Shown one piece after another: positions 25,015 through 32,272 of a DNA stretch of 64,000 nucleotides. Position 1 is the stretch's first letter. Every line of letters begins with the position of its first letter. Source of the stretch: CAYFQH01 sp964345215 (GTDB lineage Bacteria > Bacillota > Clostridia > Christensenellales > Aristaeellaceae); contig CAYFQH010000002.1 in assembly GCA_964345215.1 (NCBI GenBank), positions 23,736 through 87,735 of the forward strand, in the 5' to 3' direction. The notes below the pieces were generated by a model. The model ran no database searches. It saw nothing but the letters and a program-made list of their open reading frames with translations, and had not been told where the DNA came from. The translations under genes and the position numbers were made by a program.

Positions 25015-26067
25015 TTACACGAGTTCCTTGTGTTTGCTCCATTGCTGAACCACCGGTTTAATATAGGCAATTTCCTGGTCCCCTTGGGGGTAGCGCATTC
25101 TAAACAAAAGTTTTTCTGCCAATCGCCTTCCTAAAAGGGCCGTATTGACAACAGCTGTTGCCCTAATCCCATCTACCTCACCATACTCGGACACTCCCTC
25201 ATAGCCGGTGATTAGACAGTTTTTAAACCGGCCGCCGCTTTCCTTGCTTCCAATGTATTTGGATACAAAGTAAGCCAGCTGATCGTTGGCGCACACAAAG
25301 GCATCGGGTACGGTTTTTAGGTTTTCCAAAAACGCAACCACCCTTTTCTCAATGCCTTCAATTCCCATAGGTTCTGTTAAGCAAACTTCCTCATTCAACA
25401 AAAGGCCGCCTTTTTGAAGGCCCAGCAAAAAGCCCTGGTACCGCTCGTTGTTTGTAAAGGCATACTCCGTATCCCCAATAAATCCAAAGGTTTTGCAGCC
25501 CAGTTGAACCAAATTTTTTACAATTTCGCCTACAGTTTCCCGTCCCTCTAAAAGCACCACATCCCCTGCTAAATCGTAAGGAGATACATTGCCCGGTACA
25601 TCCAAAAAAATAGTCGGTTTTCGTATTTCATCAATGAGCTGGGTCATGTTCTCATCATACACGTTAATGACAACAATTCCCTGGCTGACCCCATTATATA
25701 AAGAGGCGGGGAGGGAATAGCCCTTTTGGTAAATGGAGGGCACATGAGTATACAAAAGGTTGATATTTTTCTTTGCCAACTCTTTTGCGATGCAGTGAAC
25801 AATATCAAGCCAAAAAGAGGCAGACTCTGGCCTTGAAATAACCAAGCTCACCGTGATGCTCTCTTCTCTTTTGGTTACCTCATCAAAAAATAAAGGCAGC
25901 CGTTTTTTATTGTATCCCATTTCCTTTGCCTTCTCAATTACATCCATGCGAAGGCCTGGGCTAACGCCGGGCTTGTTTTCAAAAACCTTCCATACCGTAA
26001 CCCTGGAAATGTTCAGGCTGTCGGCAATGTCTTGCATGGTCGGCGAAATTCTTCCCTTTTTTTCCAC
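25015..26067 (-). CDS. LacI-family transcriptional regulator
   Basis: 350-residue repressor. An N-terminal helix-turn-helix (MQDIADSLNISRVTVWKVFENKPGVS, residues 11-36) is followed by the hinge helix region and a periplasmic-binding-protein-like sugar sensor domain (ESITVSLVISRPESASFW, FGFIGDTEYAF, DAFVCANDQLAYFV). The start is the GTG at 26067, after AAGGATG; no better ATG exists. It faces the remnant of a sugar-binding protein gene, and a 16-base palindrome lies between the two, so it probably repressed a sugar ABC operon that is now mostly deleted, and may regulate itself. Confidence 0.88.
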   Translation of the reverse strand: MEKKGRISPTMQDIADSLNISRVTVWKVFENKPGVSPGLRMDVIEKAKEMGYNKKRLPLFFDEVTKREESITVSLVISRPESASFWLDIVHCIAKELAKKNINLLYTHVPSIYQKGYSLPASLYNGVSQGIVVINVYDENMTQLIDEIRKPTIFLDVPGNVSPYDLAGDVVLLEGRETVGEIVKNLVQLGCKTFGFIGDTEYAFTNNERYQGFLLGLQKGGLLLNEEVCLTEPMGIEGIEKRVVAFLENLKTVPDAFVCANDQLAYFVSKYIGSKESGGRFKNCLITGYEGVSEYGEVDGIRATAVVNTALLGRRLAEKLLFRMRYPQGDQEIAYIKPVVQQWSKHKELV

Positions 26068-26166
26068 AATTACATCATCCTTTTTTATATACGCGTCCTC
26101 TTATCTTCTATCATAACCGATTGGTGAAAAAATATCAACATTTTTTTACTTTTGTTAATTATTTTT

Positions 26167-26182
26167 TGTTAACATGTTAACA
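26167..26182. promoter_or_regulatory. 16-base palindromic operator between lacI-type gene and remnant
   Basis: TGTTAACATGTTAACA is a perfect 16-base palindrome 100 bases upstream of the regulator start and right at the beginning of the sugar-binding-protein remnant. Position and symmetry fit a LacI-family operator, although these usually have a CG centre. Confidence 0.65.
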
Positions 26183-26662
26183 CAATCATGTTATTCTATA
26201 AAAAACCCCGAAAAGGCCCTTCAACTGTTAGAACTGGTAAACACTGATTCTAAAGTACGGGATGCCCTGTATTACGGCCTGGAAGGCGTAGACTTTGAAT
26301 ACACCACCGACGGCAAATTACACCGGATCACAACCGATTGGCCTATGGCCGGCTATACCCAGGGCAGCTTCTTTGCCGCTACCCAACTGGATACAGACGA
26401 ACATAACCAATGGGCCGAAGTAAAAGAACTGAACGCCAACGCCATTGCTTCCCCTGCGCTTGGCTTCCAGTTTGACTATGCCGACACCGTTGGCGACGAA
26501 GTGATTAACTGTAAAGAAATTTGGGAACGGTGGAAGGGCGAATTGTTAACCGGAACCGTTGATCCCCAAGAAGCTGTACCTCAAATGATGAGTGAACTGC
26601 GCGATGCCGGCTTTGATAAAATTATTGAAGAGGCTCAAAAACAACTGGACGCTTTTAACTAA
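26174..26662 (+). pseudogene. 3' remnant of an ABC extracellular sugar-binding protein gene
   Basis: About 155 residues in frame that match only the C-terminal third of a family 1 solute-binding protein (LplA/DUF3502-like): NPEKALQLLELVNTDSKVRDALYYGLEGVDFEYT near the start and EVPQMM-type ending PQMMSELRDAGFDKIIEEAQKQLDAFN. There is no signal peptide, no N-lobe and no ribosome binding site; the only ATG lies inside the operator palindrome. Homology seems to start at about 26200, a few bases after the operator, so a deletion has joined the control region to the tail of the binding-protein gene. A functional terminator follows. Confidence 0.83.
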
Positions 26663-26674
26663 GTTTTCCATTTA

Positions 26675-26714
26675 AAAAGAACCTGCGAAATATTTTTTGC
26701 AGGTTCTTTTTTAT
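26675..26714 (+). terminator. Terminator after the binding-protein remnant
   Basis: AAAAAGAACCTGC pairs with GCAGGTTCTTTTTT across a 12-base loop. Confidence 0.88.
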
Positions 26715-26916
26715 GGCTTCACTCGGTTACGGAGCCCTATTTTTTGCATGGAAAGCAAAAGCATATATAGGTACAAGGCCTTTTGTTTACAACCCCCACC
26801 GGGCCATGGTTTTAGCCCAGGGGGGCAGCCTGTTTGCGCTTTTACAGTAATGATACTAAAGGGCTTCATAAAGCCTCAAACTGTCAAAAAGCCCCAAACG
26901 TAAAGCGTGGGCTGCA

Positions 26917-27210
26917 TGAAGGCGGCAGAAAAGAGGCGATGCCTCCCTTCATATAAAATCGAGACCCAGCGGGGCCCATTGGGCCCTTTATTGCGGTGGG
27001 TCTGGGCGATTTTGATAAAAAAGGGGCAATGCCCCAAAATCGCTACGCTACGGATTCCTCTGTCCGTGAAGGCTTCGTTTTTCTTAAGGTTTTCAGCGAA
27101 AAGCATTTGTAACTAGAAACAATAAATGTAGCAATGCTACCAAGAGGAATCTGCAAGTCCAATAAAATGAATTTCATTTTATTGGGAGGGTGTCGACTTG
27201 TTAGGCACCC
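26917..27210. repeat. Field of nested hairpins, noncoding
   Basis: This is most of a 530-base gap (26713-27242). Nested perfect arms: TGAAGG/CCTTCA (26917, 26946) around GAGGC/GCCTC; AGACCCA/TGGGTCT (26962, 26997) around GGGCCCA-T-TGGGCCC (26972-26986); GCGATTTTG/CAAAATCGC (27006, 27035) around GGGGCA-A-TGCCCC; GGATTCCTCT/AGAGGAATCT (27052, 27143, one G-U) around GTAGCA-A-TGCTAC; a 27-base palindrome at 27159-27185; and GGGTG/CACCC after it. Open frames here have no ribosome binding site and avoid no structure. It resembles a composite palindromic repeat element or a large structured RNA; I do not recognise the class. Confidence 0.6.
27159..27185. repeat. Perfect 13+1+13 palindrome, copy 1
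   Basis: CCAATAAAATGAA-T-TTCATTTTATTGG. The inner 23 bases recur at 46284-46306 with A instead of T at the centre. Confidence 0.7.
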
Positions 27211-27242
27211 TGGGGCTTTATAAAACCTCTTCCAGGGCGTTC

Positions 27243-27662
27243 CTACCCTTGGCAGTTTTCGCCGCATTGATGCCCCTGGCCTTGTTCGCCGGCACTACAA
27301 TGATGGTGCCCTTTTTCTCTTCCTTCACCGTGGTGGTTACAGGTTGCAGCCGGGTTATAATTTAGCTTGTCATATAAAAAATCTTCTACCGCTTGGTCCG
27401 CATCCCCGGTAACGCCCCCGTACCAGCGTATGCCAGCCTGGCTTAAACCCTTTTGGGCCCCCGGCCCAATGCCCCCACAGATTAAAATCGCTATCTCTCC
27501 TTTTTTCAAAAGGTCGGCCAGGGCCCCGTGGCCGGTACCGTTGGTGTTCACTACCGATGTTGCTTGAACGGTTTTACCTTCAACATCGTATATTTTAAAA
27601 CGCCGGGTATGGCCAAAGTGCTGAAAAACCTGGCCATTGTCATAGGGGATTGCAATTCTCAT
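27243..27662 (-). CDS. NifX/NifB-type dinitrogenase cofactor-domain protein
   Basis: 139-residue protein of the family that includes NifX, NafY and the small MTH1175-like proteins. Residues 1-105 form the domain (MRIAIPYDNGQVFQHFGHTRRFKIYD; LICGGIGPGAQKGLSQAGI), and the last 30 residues are a His/Cys-rich tail (ATCNHHGEG, GHHHCSAG, CGENC) able to bind a metal or an iron-sulfur species. No nif genes are near; such orphans are thought to handle iron-sulfur or molybdenum clusters. The start at 27662 follows GAGAGGAAG and overlaps the end of the DUF134 gene by 23 bases, so the two are coupled. The long upstream frame extension is only the overlap. Confidence 0.82.
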   Translation of the reverse strand: MRIAIPYDNGQVFQHFGHTRRFKIYDVEGKTVQATSVVNTNGTGHGALADLLKKGEIAILICGGIGPGAQKGLSQAGIRWYGGVTGDADQAVEDFLYDKLNYNPAATCNHHGEGREKGHHHCSAGEQGQGHQCGENCQG

Positions 27663-28038
27663 GTTTCTCTTCCTCTCTTTTTGTGTTGATTTGATTGCAG
27701 CGGTATTGCCCCAAGTGGCAGCAGCCTCGGCCGCAGCCGCCAGCACTATGGCCTGAAAGGGCAACCTGCCCCCCTTCAATAGCCAGTTCAAAGCCGCCTA
27801 CTAAAAAGGCGGCTACCTTTTGCCTTGCCCGGGCATAAATCGCCTGTATCGTGGTTCTGCCAACATTCATTTGCAGGGCGCACTGGTTTTGATCAAGCCC
27901 TTCATAGTCAATCAGCCGCAGGGTTTCATACTCGTCAAGGGTTAGGGTTATCTTCTCCCTGGGCGGCCCTTCTTTAGGGCCAAAGTGTTTGTACCCCGGC
28001 GGCGAGCAAACTCGCCTGCATTTATGAGGCCTTGCCAT
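27640..28038 (-). CDS. DUF134 family helix-turn-helix protein
   Basis: 132-residue DNA-binding protein of family DUF134. The N-terminus has the family Cys segment (MARPHKCRRVCSPPGYKHFGP), the middle has a sigma-70 region 4-like helix-turn-helix (LTLDEYETLRLIDYEGLDQNQCALQMNVGRTTIQAIYARARQKVA), and the tail is Cys/His-rich (CGRGCCHLGQYRC). Start at 28038 after GGGAGGG. DUF134 genes are usually paired with a NifX-like gene, as here. The Cys clusters suggest that it senses a metal or an iron-sulfur cluster, and the palindrome over its own promoter suggests self-regulation; both are inferences. Confidence 0.85.
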   Translation of the reverse strand: MARPHKCRRVCSPPGYKHFGPKEGPPREKITLTLDEYETLRLIDYEGLDQNQCALQMNVGRTTIQAIYARARQKVAAFLVGGFELAIEGGQVALSGHSAGGCGRGCCHLGQYRCNQINTKREEEKHENCNPL

Positions 28039-28058
28039 CCAATCCCTCCCTTTATTTA

Positions 28059-28108
28059 TTATTGACATAAGTCAATAACTAGTATAATCCTTTTTGCACA
28101 GTTGTCAA
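28059..28108 (-). promoter_or_regulatory. Promoter and operator of the DUF134-nifX-like operon
   Basis: On the minus strand TTGACA (28108-28103) and TATACT (28086-28081) are 16 bases apart. Just downstream, over the expected transcription start, lies the perfect inverted repeat TTATTGAC-ATAA-GTCAATAA (28059-28078), a likely repressor site. Confidence 0.75.
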
Positions 28109-28211
28109 CCACCTTTTGCTTAAATTCCGCCCTCGTTTACAACAAAGGCAACAACTGGTATGATAAACAGTAGCCTTAACTGGTTTAATATGATGGAAAG
28201 CAGGCGTTAAG

Positions 28212-28799
28212 ATGGAAAAAAAAAGCAGCCCCACCAAGGCTTTTTTACTTGTTAAGCTGTTTTTGACCATGCTGTATATCAGCACCTTCACCTTTGGCGG
28301 GGGCTTTGTTATTGTAACTTTTATGCGCAAAAAATTTGTTGAAGACTATGGCTGGCTTACGGAAGAAGAAATGCTGGATTTTGCCGCCCTGGCCCAGTCC
28401 TCTCCTGGGGCCATTGCTGTAAATGCGGCCATTTTGGTCGGCTGGCGTGTAGGAGGATTTGTGGGCATGGTGGTAGCCGTTATCGGCACCATTTTACCCC
28501 CCATGGTTGTGCTCAGTGTTATTTCGTTTTTTTACGCCGCCTTTGCCGCCAATAAGTATGTTTCCCTTGTACTAAAAGGTATGCAGGCCGGGGTGGCCGC
28601 TGTAATATTGGATGTGGTGTTTACCCTTGCCCATGGGGTAGTACAGGAAAAATCTCCTTTAAACTTGCTTGTGATGGCCGGGGCTTTTATTGCCACCTTC
28701 TTTTTTAATGTAAATGTAATCTACATTATTATTGCTGCCATCATACTTGGCATTGGCAAAAGTTTGTTAATGAGTAAAAGAAGGGAGGCGCACCGATGA
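28212..28799 (+). CDS. Chromate transporter half-protein ChrA (first subunit)
   Basis: 195-residue integral membrane protein of the CHR family, short-chain type. The family motif is visible early (TFGGGFVIVTFMRKKFVED...LTEEEMLDFAALAQSSPGAIAVNAAILVG). Five to six membrane segments are predicted. Short-chain ChrA proteins work as pairs of homologous halves in opposite orientation, and the second half follows with a 4-base overlap. Characterised members export chromate or take up sulfate/chromate; in anaerobes without chromate exposure the true substrate is open. Confidence 0.88.
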   Translation: MEKKSSPTKAFLLVKLFLTMLYISTFTFGGGFVIVTFMRKKFVEDYGWLTEEEMLDFAALAQSSPGAIAVNAAILVGWRVGGFVGMVVAVIGTILPPMVVLSVISFFYAAFAANKYVSLVLKGMQAGVAAVILDVVFTLAHGVVQEKSPLNLLVMAGAFIATFFFNVNVIYIIIAAIILGIGKSLLMSKRREAHR

Positions 28800-29359
28800 A
28801 CATTTACACACAGCTTTTTTTAAGCTTTGTTCAAGTGGGCCTCTTTAGCATCGGTGGCGGCTATGCAGCTATGCCCCTCATTCAAAATCAGGCGGTTGAA
28901 CTGCACCACTGGCTGACCATGAGTGAGTTTACCGATTTAATGACCATTGCAGAAATGACCCCCGGCCCCATTGCCGTAAACTCCGCCACCTTTGTGGGCA
29001 TCCGTATCGCGGGTATTCCCGGGGCTTTGATTGCCACCTTCGGCACCATTTTACCCTCCCTCTTTATTGTTTCGTTTTTGTACTATATTTATCAAAAATA
29101 TCAAAACGTCAGCACCCTTCAACATGTACTGGGCAGCCTGCGCCCGGCAGTGGTGGCTTTAATTGCATCAGCCGGGCTGATGATTTTAGGCAACGTATTG
29201 TTTTACAGCGGGGTTGTAACCTTAAACCAAGTAGATTGGGTGGGCGCTCTTTTATTTACAGGGGCCTTTATTGTTCTTCGAAAGTGGAAGTTCAGCCCCA
29301 TTTTGGTGATGCTCTGCTGCGGCTTTATCGGCCTGGGTGCCTATTTGCTTGTTGGTTAA
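28796..29359 (+). CDS. Chromate transporter half-protein ChrA (second subunit)
   Basis: 187-residue partner of the preceding gene with the same family motif (SIGGGYAAMPLIQNQAVE, MTIAEMTPGPIAVNSATFVGIRIAG). ATGA overlap with the first subunit; GGGAGG precedes its start. The stop codon is only two bases from the stop codon of the convergent phosphoesterase gene and no terminator fits between them, so transcripts from the two strands are likely to overlap. Confidence 0.88.
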   Translation: MNIYTQLFLSFVQVGLFSIGGGYAAMPLIQNQAVELHHWLTMSEFTDLMTIAEMTPGPIAVNSATFVGIRIAGIPGALIATFGTILPSLFIVSFLYYIYQKYQNVSTLQHVLGSLRPAVVALIASAGLMILGNVLFYSGVVTLNQVDWVGALLFTGAFIVLRKWKFSPILVMLCCGFIGLGAYLLVG

Positions 29360-29361
29360 GC

Positions 29362-30327
29362 CTAATCGGCCACCAGGTAGGAATATTTTTCCATCTTCCA
29401 GGGAATAGGCCAATCTTCATTTTGATTTTGAACTGTCATGTTCTCCTGGTCAAAAGCATCAAGAAAGGGAGAGGAAGTATAAAAGCGGAGGAGCCCCCCT
29501 TCCTCGTTCACTTGAATAAAGCGAATATTGCCGCCGCCTCCCTTTTCAAGGCTTTGGTAGTTGGCAATACATTGGTATACGGTGCGGCTGGTCCCATCCC
29601 CATTTTCAAAGGTAATGGGCACCACTTTTTCTGCTGTTTTATGGCCGCATAAAACAAGGTATATGTTGGGGTTTTGGGCTACAACTTCCCTTTGCAGCCG
29701 TTCCCCCATGGGGCGCAGACTGCCTTTTTTATTCAAATAGTCGTGCACGCATAAAACCCCAACCCGGTCCAGATGGTTTGCAAAGACTTCATTGGCCCAG
29801 CTTATTTCTTTTGGCCCGGGCTGATAGCTTAAATATACAAACACATAATCAGTTTTGCCCAAGGTTAATAAATCAAAATGGTTTTGGTTGTTTTTGTAAG
29901 AGCCGCCGTAGTGTTTCGTTTTTTCAAACACATCCTGGCCAAAAAATTTTTCGTAGTTTTCAAAACCAATGGCCTTGTTACTGTCGTGATTCCCTGCCAG
30001 GACTCCATAGGGAATATCCTCCAGCTGATCCATCGCCTCCCGGGCCAGCTTCCATTGTTTGATGTTCTGGGCGTTGTCAACCAAGTCACCGGTCATTACA
30101 ACATAGGCAAGGTTCATGCTGTCTTTATTTTGCCAAAGGTAGTCAGTCATTTTTAAAAAAGTTTCAGGGTAGCGCAAAGCATAGTTTTGGGTATCTGACA
30201 TCCAGCCGATGGTGTAAACTGGCCCTTGCTCTGCATAACTTACTTGAAAAGGAAGCAAAAAAAGAATGCATATGATCACGCAAAAGGGCACAAGGGCCTT
30301 TTTGCTTTTTGGTTTTCTGTTTTTCAT
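29362..30327 (-). CDS. Secreted calcineurin-like metallophosphoesterase
   Basis: 321-residue exported enzyme. A signal peptide (hydrophobic residues 12-29, ending FQVSYAEQ) is followed by a metallophosphoesterase fold: IGWMSDTQNY for the first metal site, VMTGDLVDN, AGNHDS (about residue 115), then VLCVHDYL and LVLCGHK for the remaining ligands. Similar exported phosphoesterases act on phosphomonoesters, phosphodiesters or nucleotides outside the cell. Substrate unknown. A promoter with TTGTTT and TATAAT 17 bases apart precedes it. Confidence 0.85.
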   Translation of the reverse strand: MKNRKPKSKKALVPFCVIICILFLLPFQVSYAEQGPVYTIGWMSDTQNYALRYPETFLKMTDYLWQNKDSMNLAYVVMTGDLVDNAQNIKQWKLAREAMDQLEDIPYGVLAGNHDSNKAIGFENYEKFFGQDVFEKTKHYGGSYKNNQNHFDLLTLGKTDYVFVYLSYQPGPKEISWANEVFANHLDRVGVLCVHDYLNKKGSLRPMGERLQREVVAQNPNIYLVLCGHKTAEKVVPITFENGDGTSRTVYQCIANYQSLEKGGGGNIRFIQVNEEGGLLRFYTSSPFLDAFDQENMTVQNQNEDWPIPWKMEKYSYLVAD

Positions 30328-30383
30328 ACGTCCTCCTAAAGTTTTTTAGCTTCTTCTTCCTTAATCGAAGAAGGAAGAGTTCC

Positions 30384-30412
30384 ATTATAATGCAAGTGTA
30401 TGAAAGAAACAA
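30384..30412 (-). promoter_or_regulatory. Sigma-A promoter of the phosphoesterase gene
   Basis: Minus strand TTGTTT - 17 bases - TATAAT, 57 bases before the ATG. Confidence 0.7.
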
Positions 30413-30453
30413 CTTTTTAACATACTTTTTGACTACTTTTACCAATAATATCG

Positions 30454-30482
30454 TTGACACGGGGACTTTTTCATGCTACTAT
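30454..30482 (+). promoter_or_regulatory. Sigma-A promoter of the sugar ABC operon
   Basis: TTGACA - 17 bases - TACTAT, giving a leader of about 120 bases before the binding-protein gene. Confidence 0.75.
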
Positions 30483-30609
30483 GTAATTAGTTTCAAAAAA
30501 GCACACCTGTTATGTAAACCATTTTCTTCTTCAGTCCATTTTGAAGTTGAAAATGGCCAAATAGGGCGCTTTAATAAAAGATTTTATTCTATACAAAGGA
30601 GGAAATTCA

Positions 30610-32181
30610 ATGAAAAACTTCAAACGTATTTTCGCATTCCTATTTGCCCTGATGATGAGCCTATCGGTTGTTGCCATGGCCCAGGAAGCGGAAACAGAAG
30701 CCTTTTTAGAAGGCGATCCCCTTAAAATCACCCTTTACTATGCCGACAACGCTACCCTTCCCTTTAAAGAGGACTGGTTAACCGTTAAAACCATTGCAGA
30801 AAAATACAATGTGGATGTAACTTGGGAAATTATTCCCATTGCCGATTACGACCAAAAGGTCTCCTTGGTTTTAAACACCGGCACCAACACCCCTGATGTG
30901 GTGATGTATGTAAACACCCAGGGTGAAAATGCTTCCTTGGCCATGAACGGCGCCATGGTTCCCATCAGCGACTACGCCGAATGGACACCGAACTTTAACG
31001 CTTACGTTGAAGCATTCGGTATTCAGGAAGACATTGACCTGCTGAATTTAGGCGACGGGAAACGCTACGTTATGCCCGCCTTATACGACATCCCCTTCTA
31101 CGATGGCGGCTTAATCATGCGGGAAGACTTCCTGGCTGCCAAAGGCCTGGAAGCCCCTAAAACCTTTGATGAGCTGTATGATGTGTTAAAAGCCTATAAA
31201 GAAGAGCACCCCTCTTCCTATCCCCTAACCATTTTGGCCGGCCCCCGGGTTTTATACCGGATGACCATGCCTTCCTATGGGATTAGCCTTGGTAAAAATG
31301 CCGCTTCCGGCTCAGCCGTTCTAAGCTGGGATTATGAGAAGAAAGAGTACTTCCCCGGCGCTACCAGCGATGCATATAAACAATACATCACCTTTTTTGC
31401 CAAGCTGTATGCCGAAGGCCTGCTAGACCCCGAAATGGCTGACCCCATTGACGGTGATAAATGGAACCAAAAGCTAGCCACCGGTACCTCCATGGCCACC
31501 TTTGCCTACTACGACCAAATTGGCGGCGTTGAAGCAGCCAGCGAAATTGAAGGCTTTAAGCTGAACATGTATCCTCCTTTGGAAGGTCCTGCAGGGGCCC
31601 ATCATCAACCCAAGAGCAAAACCGGCAAGGGTTTTGTATTCCCCAAAGCCGTAGCTGAAAGAGCCGACTTTGAACGGGTTGTTCGCACGGTTGATGCCAT
31701 GTTCTTCTCTGAAGAAGCGGCCAAAATTTGGTGCCTGGGTACTGAAGGAACCACCTACACCCAAGACGGAGATGCCCTTACCTATGCCGAAGATGTTGTA
31801 AGTGCTGCCGACGGCGTATACAAGTACCTGCAATTACAATACGGTGCCGGTTCCGACGTAACCCAAAAAGTTTGGATCAATGCCCGTGAAATGACCAAGT
31901 ATGACGAAAACTATAGCAACATCAACCAAGTTGTGGCGGCCATGGATGAAGCCATTCAATCCATTCCTCCCACCCCCTTGTTTGATGATTTAACCGCCGA
32001 AGAAGGCGCCTTCCTCCAAACGCCTCTGGCCGATGCCTGGGAAAGATGGAACGATGCTTTCTTAACCGGTGCCAAGAGCTTGGAAACCGACTGGGATGCT
32101 TATGTAGAAGAAATGAACTCCCTGCAAATTGAAGAGTTTTGCAAACTGTACAACGACAATTTGCCAGAAGCTGTAAAATAG
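30610..32181 (+). CDS. Extracellular solute-binding protein of a sugar ABC importer
   Basis: 523-residue family 1 binding protein, similar in build to LplA of Bacillus. The signal peptide (residues 1-24) ends in VVAMAQEAE with no lipobox cysteine. The mature part contains typical segments such as TPDVVMYVNTQGENASLAMNGAMVPISDY and DGGLIMREDFLAAKGLEAPKTFDELYDVLKAYKE. It is followed by a strong hairpin and two permeases; no ATPase gene is in the operon, as is usual for importers that share an MsmX-type ATPase. The neighbouring anmK, GHL10 and nagZ genes suggest that the ligand is a peptidoglycan-derived saccharide; this is inference. Confidence 0.87.
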   Translation: MKNFKRIFAFLFALMMSLSVVAMAQEAETEAFLEGDPLKITLYYADNATLPFKEDWLTVKTIAEKYNVDVTWEIIPIADYDQKVSLVLNTGTNTPDVVMYVNTQGENASLAMNGAMVPISDYAEWTPNFNAYVEAFGIQEDIDLLNLGDGKRYVMPALYDIPFYDGGLIMREDFLAAKGLEAPKTFDELYDVLKAYKEEHPSSYPLTILAGPRVLYRMTMPSYGISLGKNAASGSAVLSWDYEKKEYFPGATSDAYKQYITFFAKLYAEGLLDPEMADPIDGDKWNQKLATGTSMATFAYYDQIGGVEAASEIEGFKLNMYPPLEGPAGAHHQPKSKTGKGFVFPKAVAERADFERVVRTVDAMFFSEEAAKIWCLGTEGTTYTQDGDALTYAEDVVSAADGVYKYLQLQYGAGSDVTQKVWINAREMTKYDENYSNINQVVAAMDEAIQSIPPTPLFDDLTAEEGAFLQTPLADAWERWNDAFLTGAKSLETDWDAYVEEMNSLQIEEFCKLYNDNLPEAVK

Positions 32182-32199
32182 GCTTGCTTTAAAGCCTTG

Positions 32200-32237
32200 C
32201 CCGCTGCAAAATGTACTCAATACATGTTTGCAGCGGG
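32200..32237 (+). promoter_or_regulatory. Strong intercistronic hairpin after the binding-protein gene
   Basis: CCCGCTGCAAA pairs with TTTGCAGCGGG, with an inner ATGTA/TACAT stem. With only weak T-richness after it, it may act as a partial terminator or an mRNA stabiliser that keeps the binding protein in excess over the permeases. Confidence 0.6.
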
Positions 32238-32272
32238 CCCCTTATTTTGTCCGTTAGAAAGGAAGAAACTAC

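Noticed and set aside
26876..27267. Open frames of 69-76 codons on both strands in the hairpin field
   Set aside because: No ribosome binding sites, overlapping frames on both strands and a sequence dominated by palindromes; better explained as noncoding.
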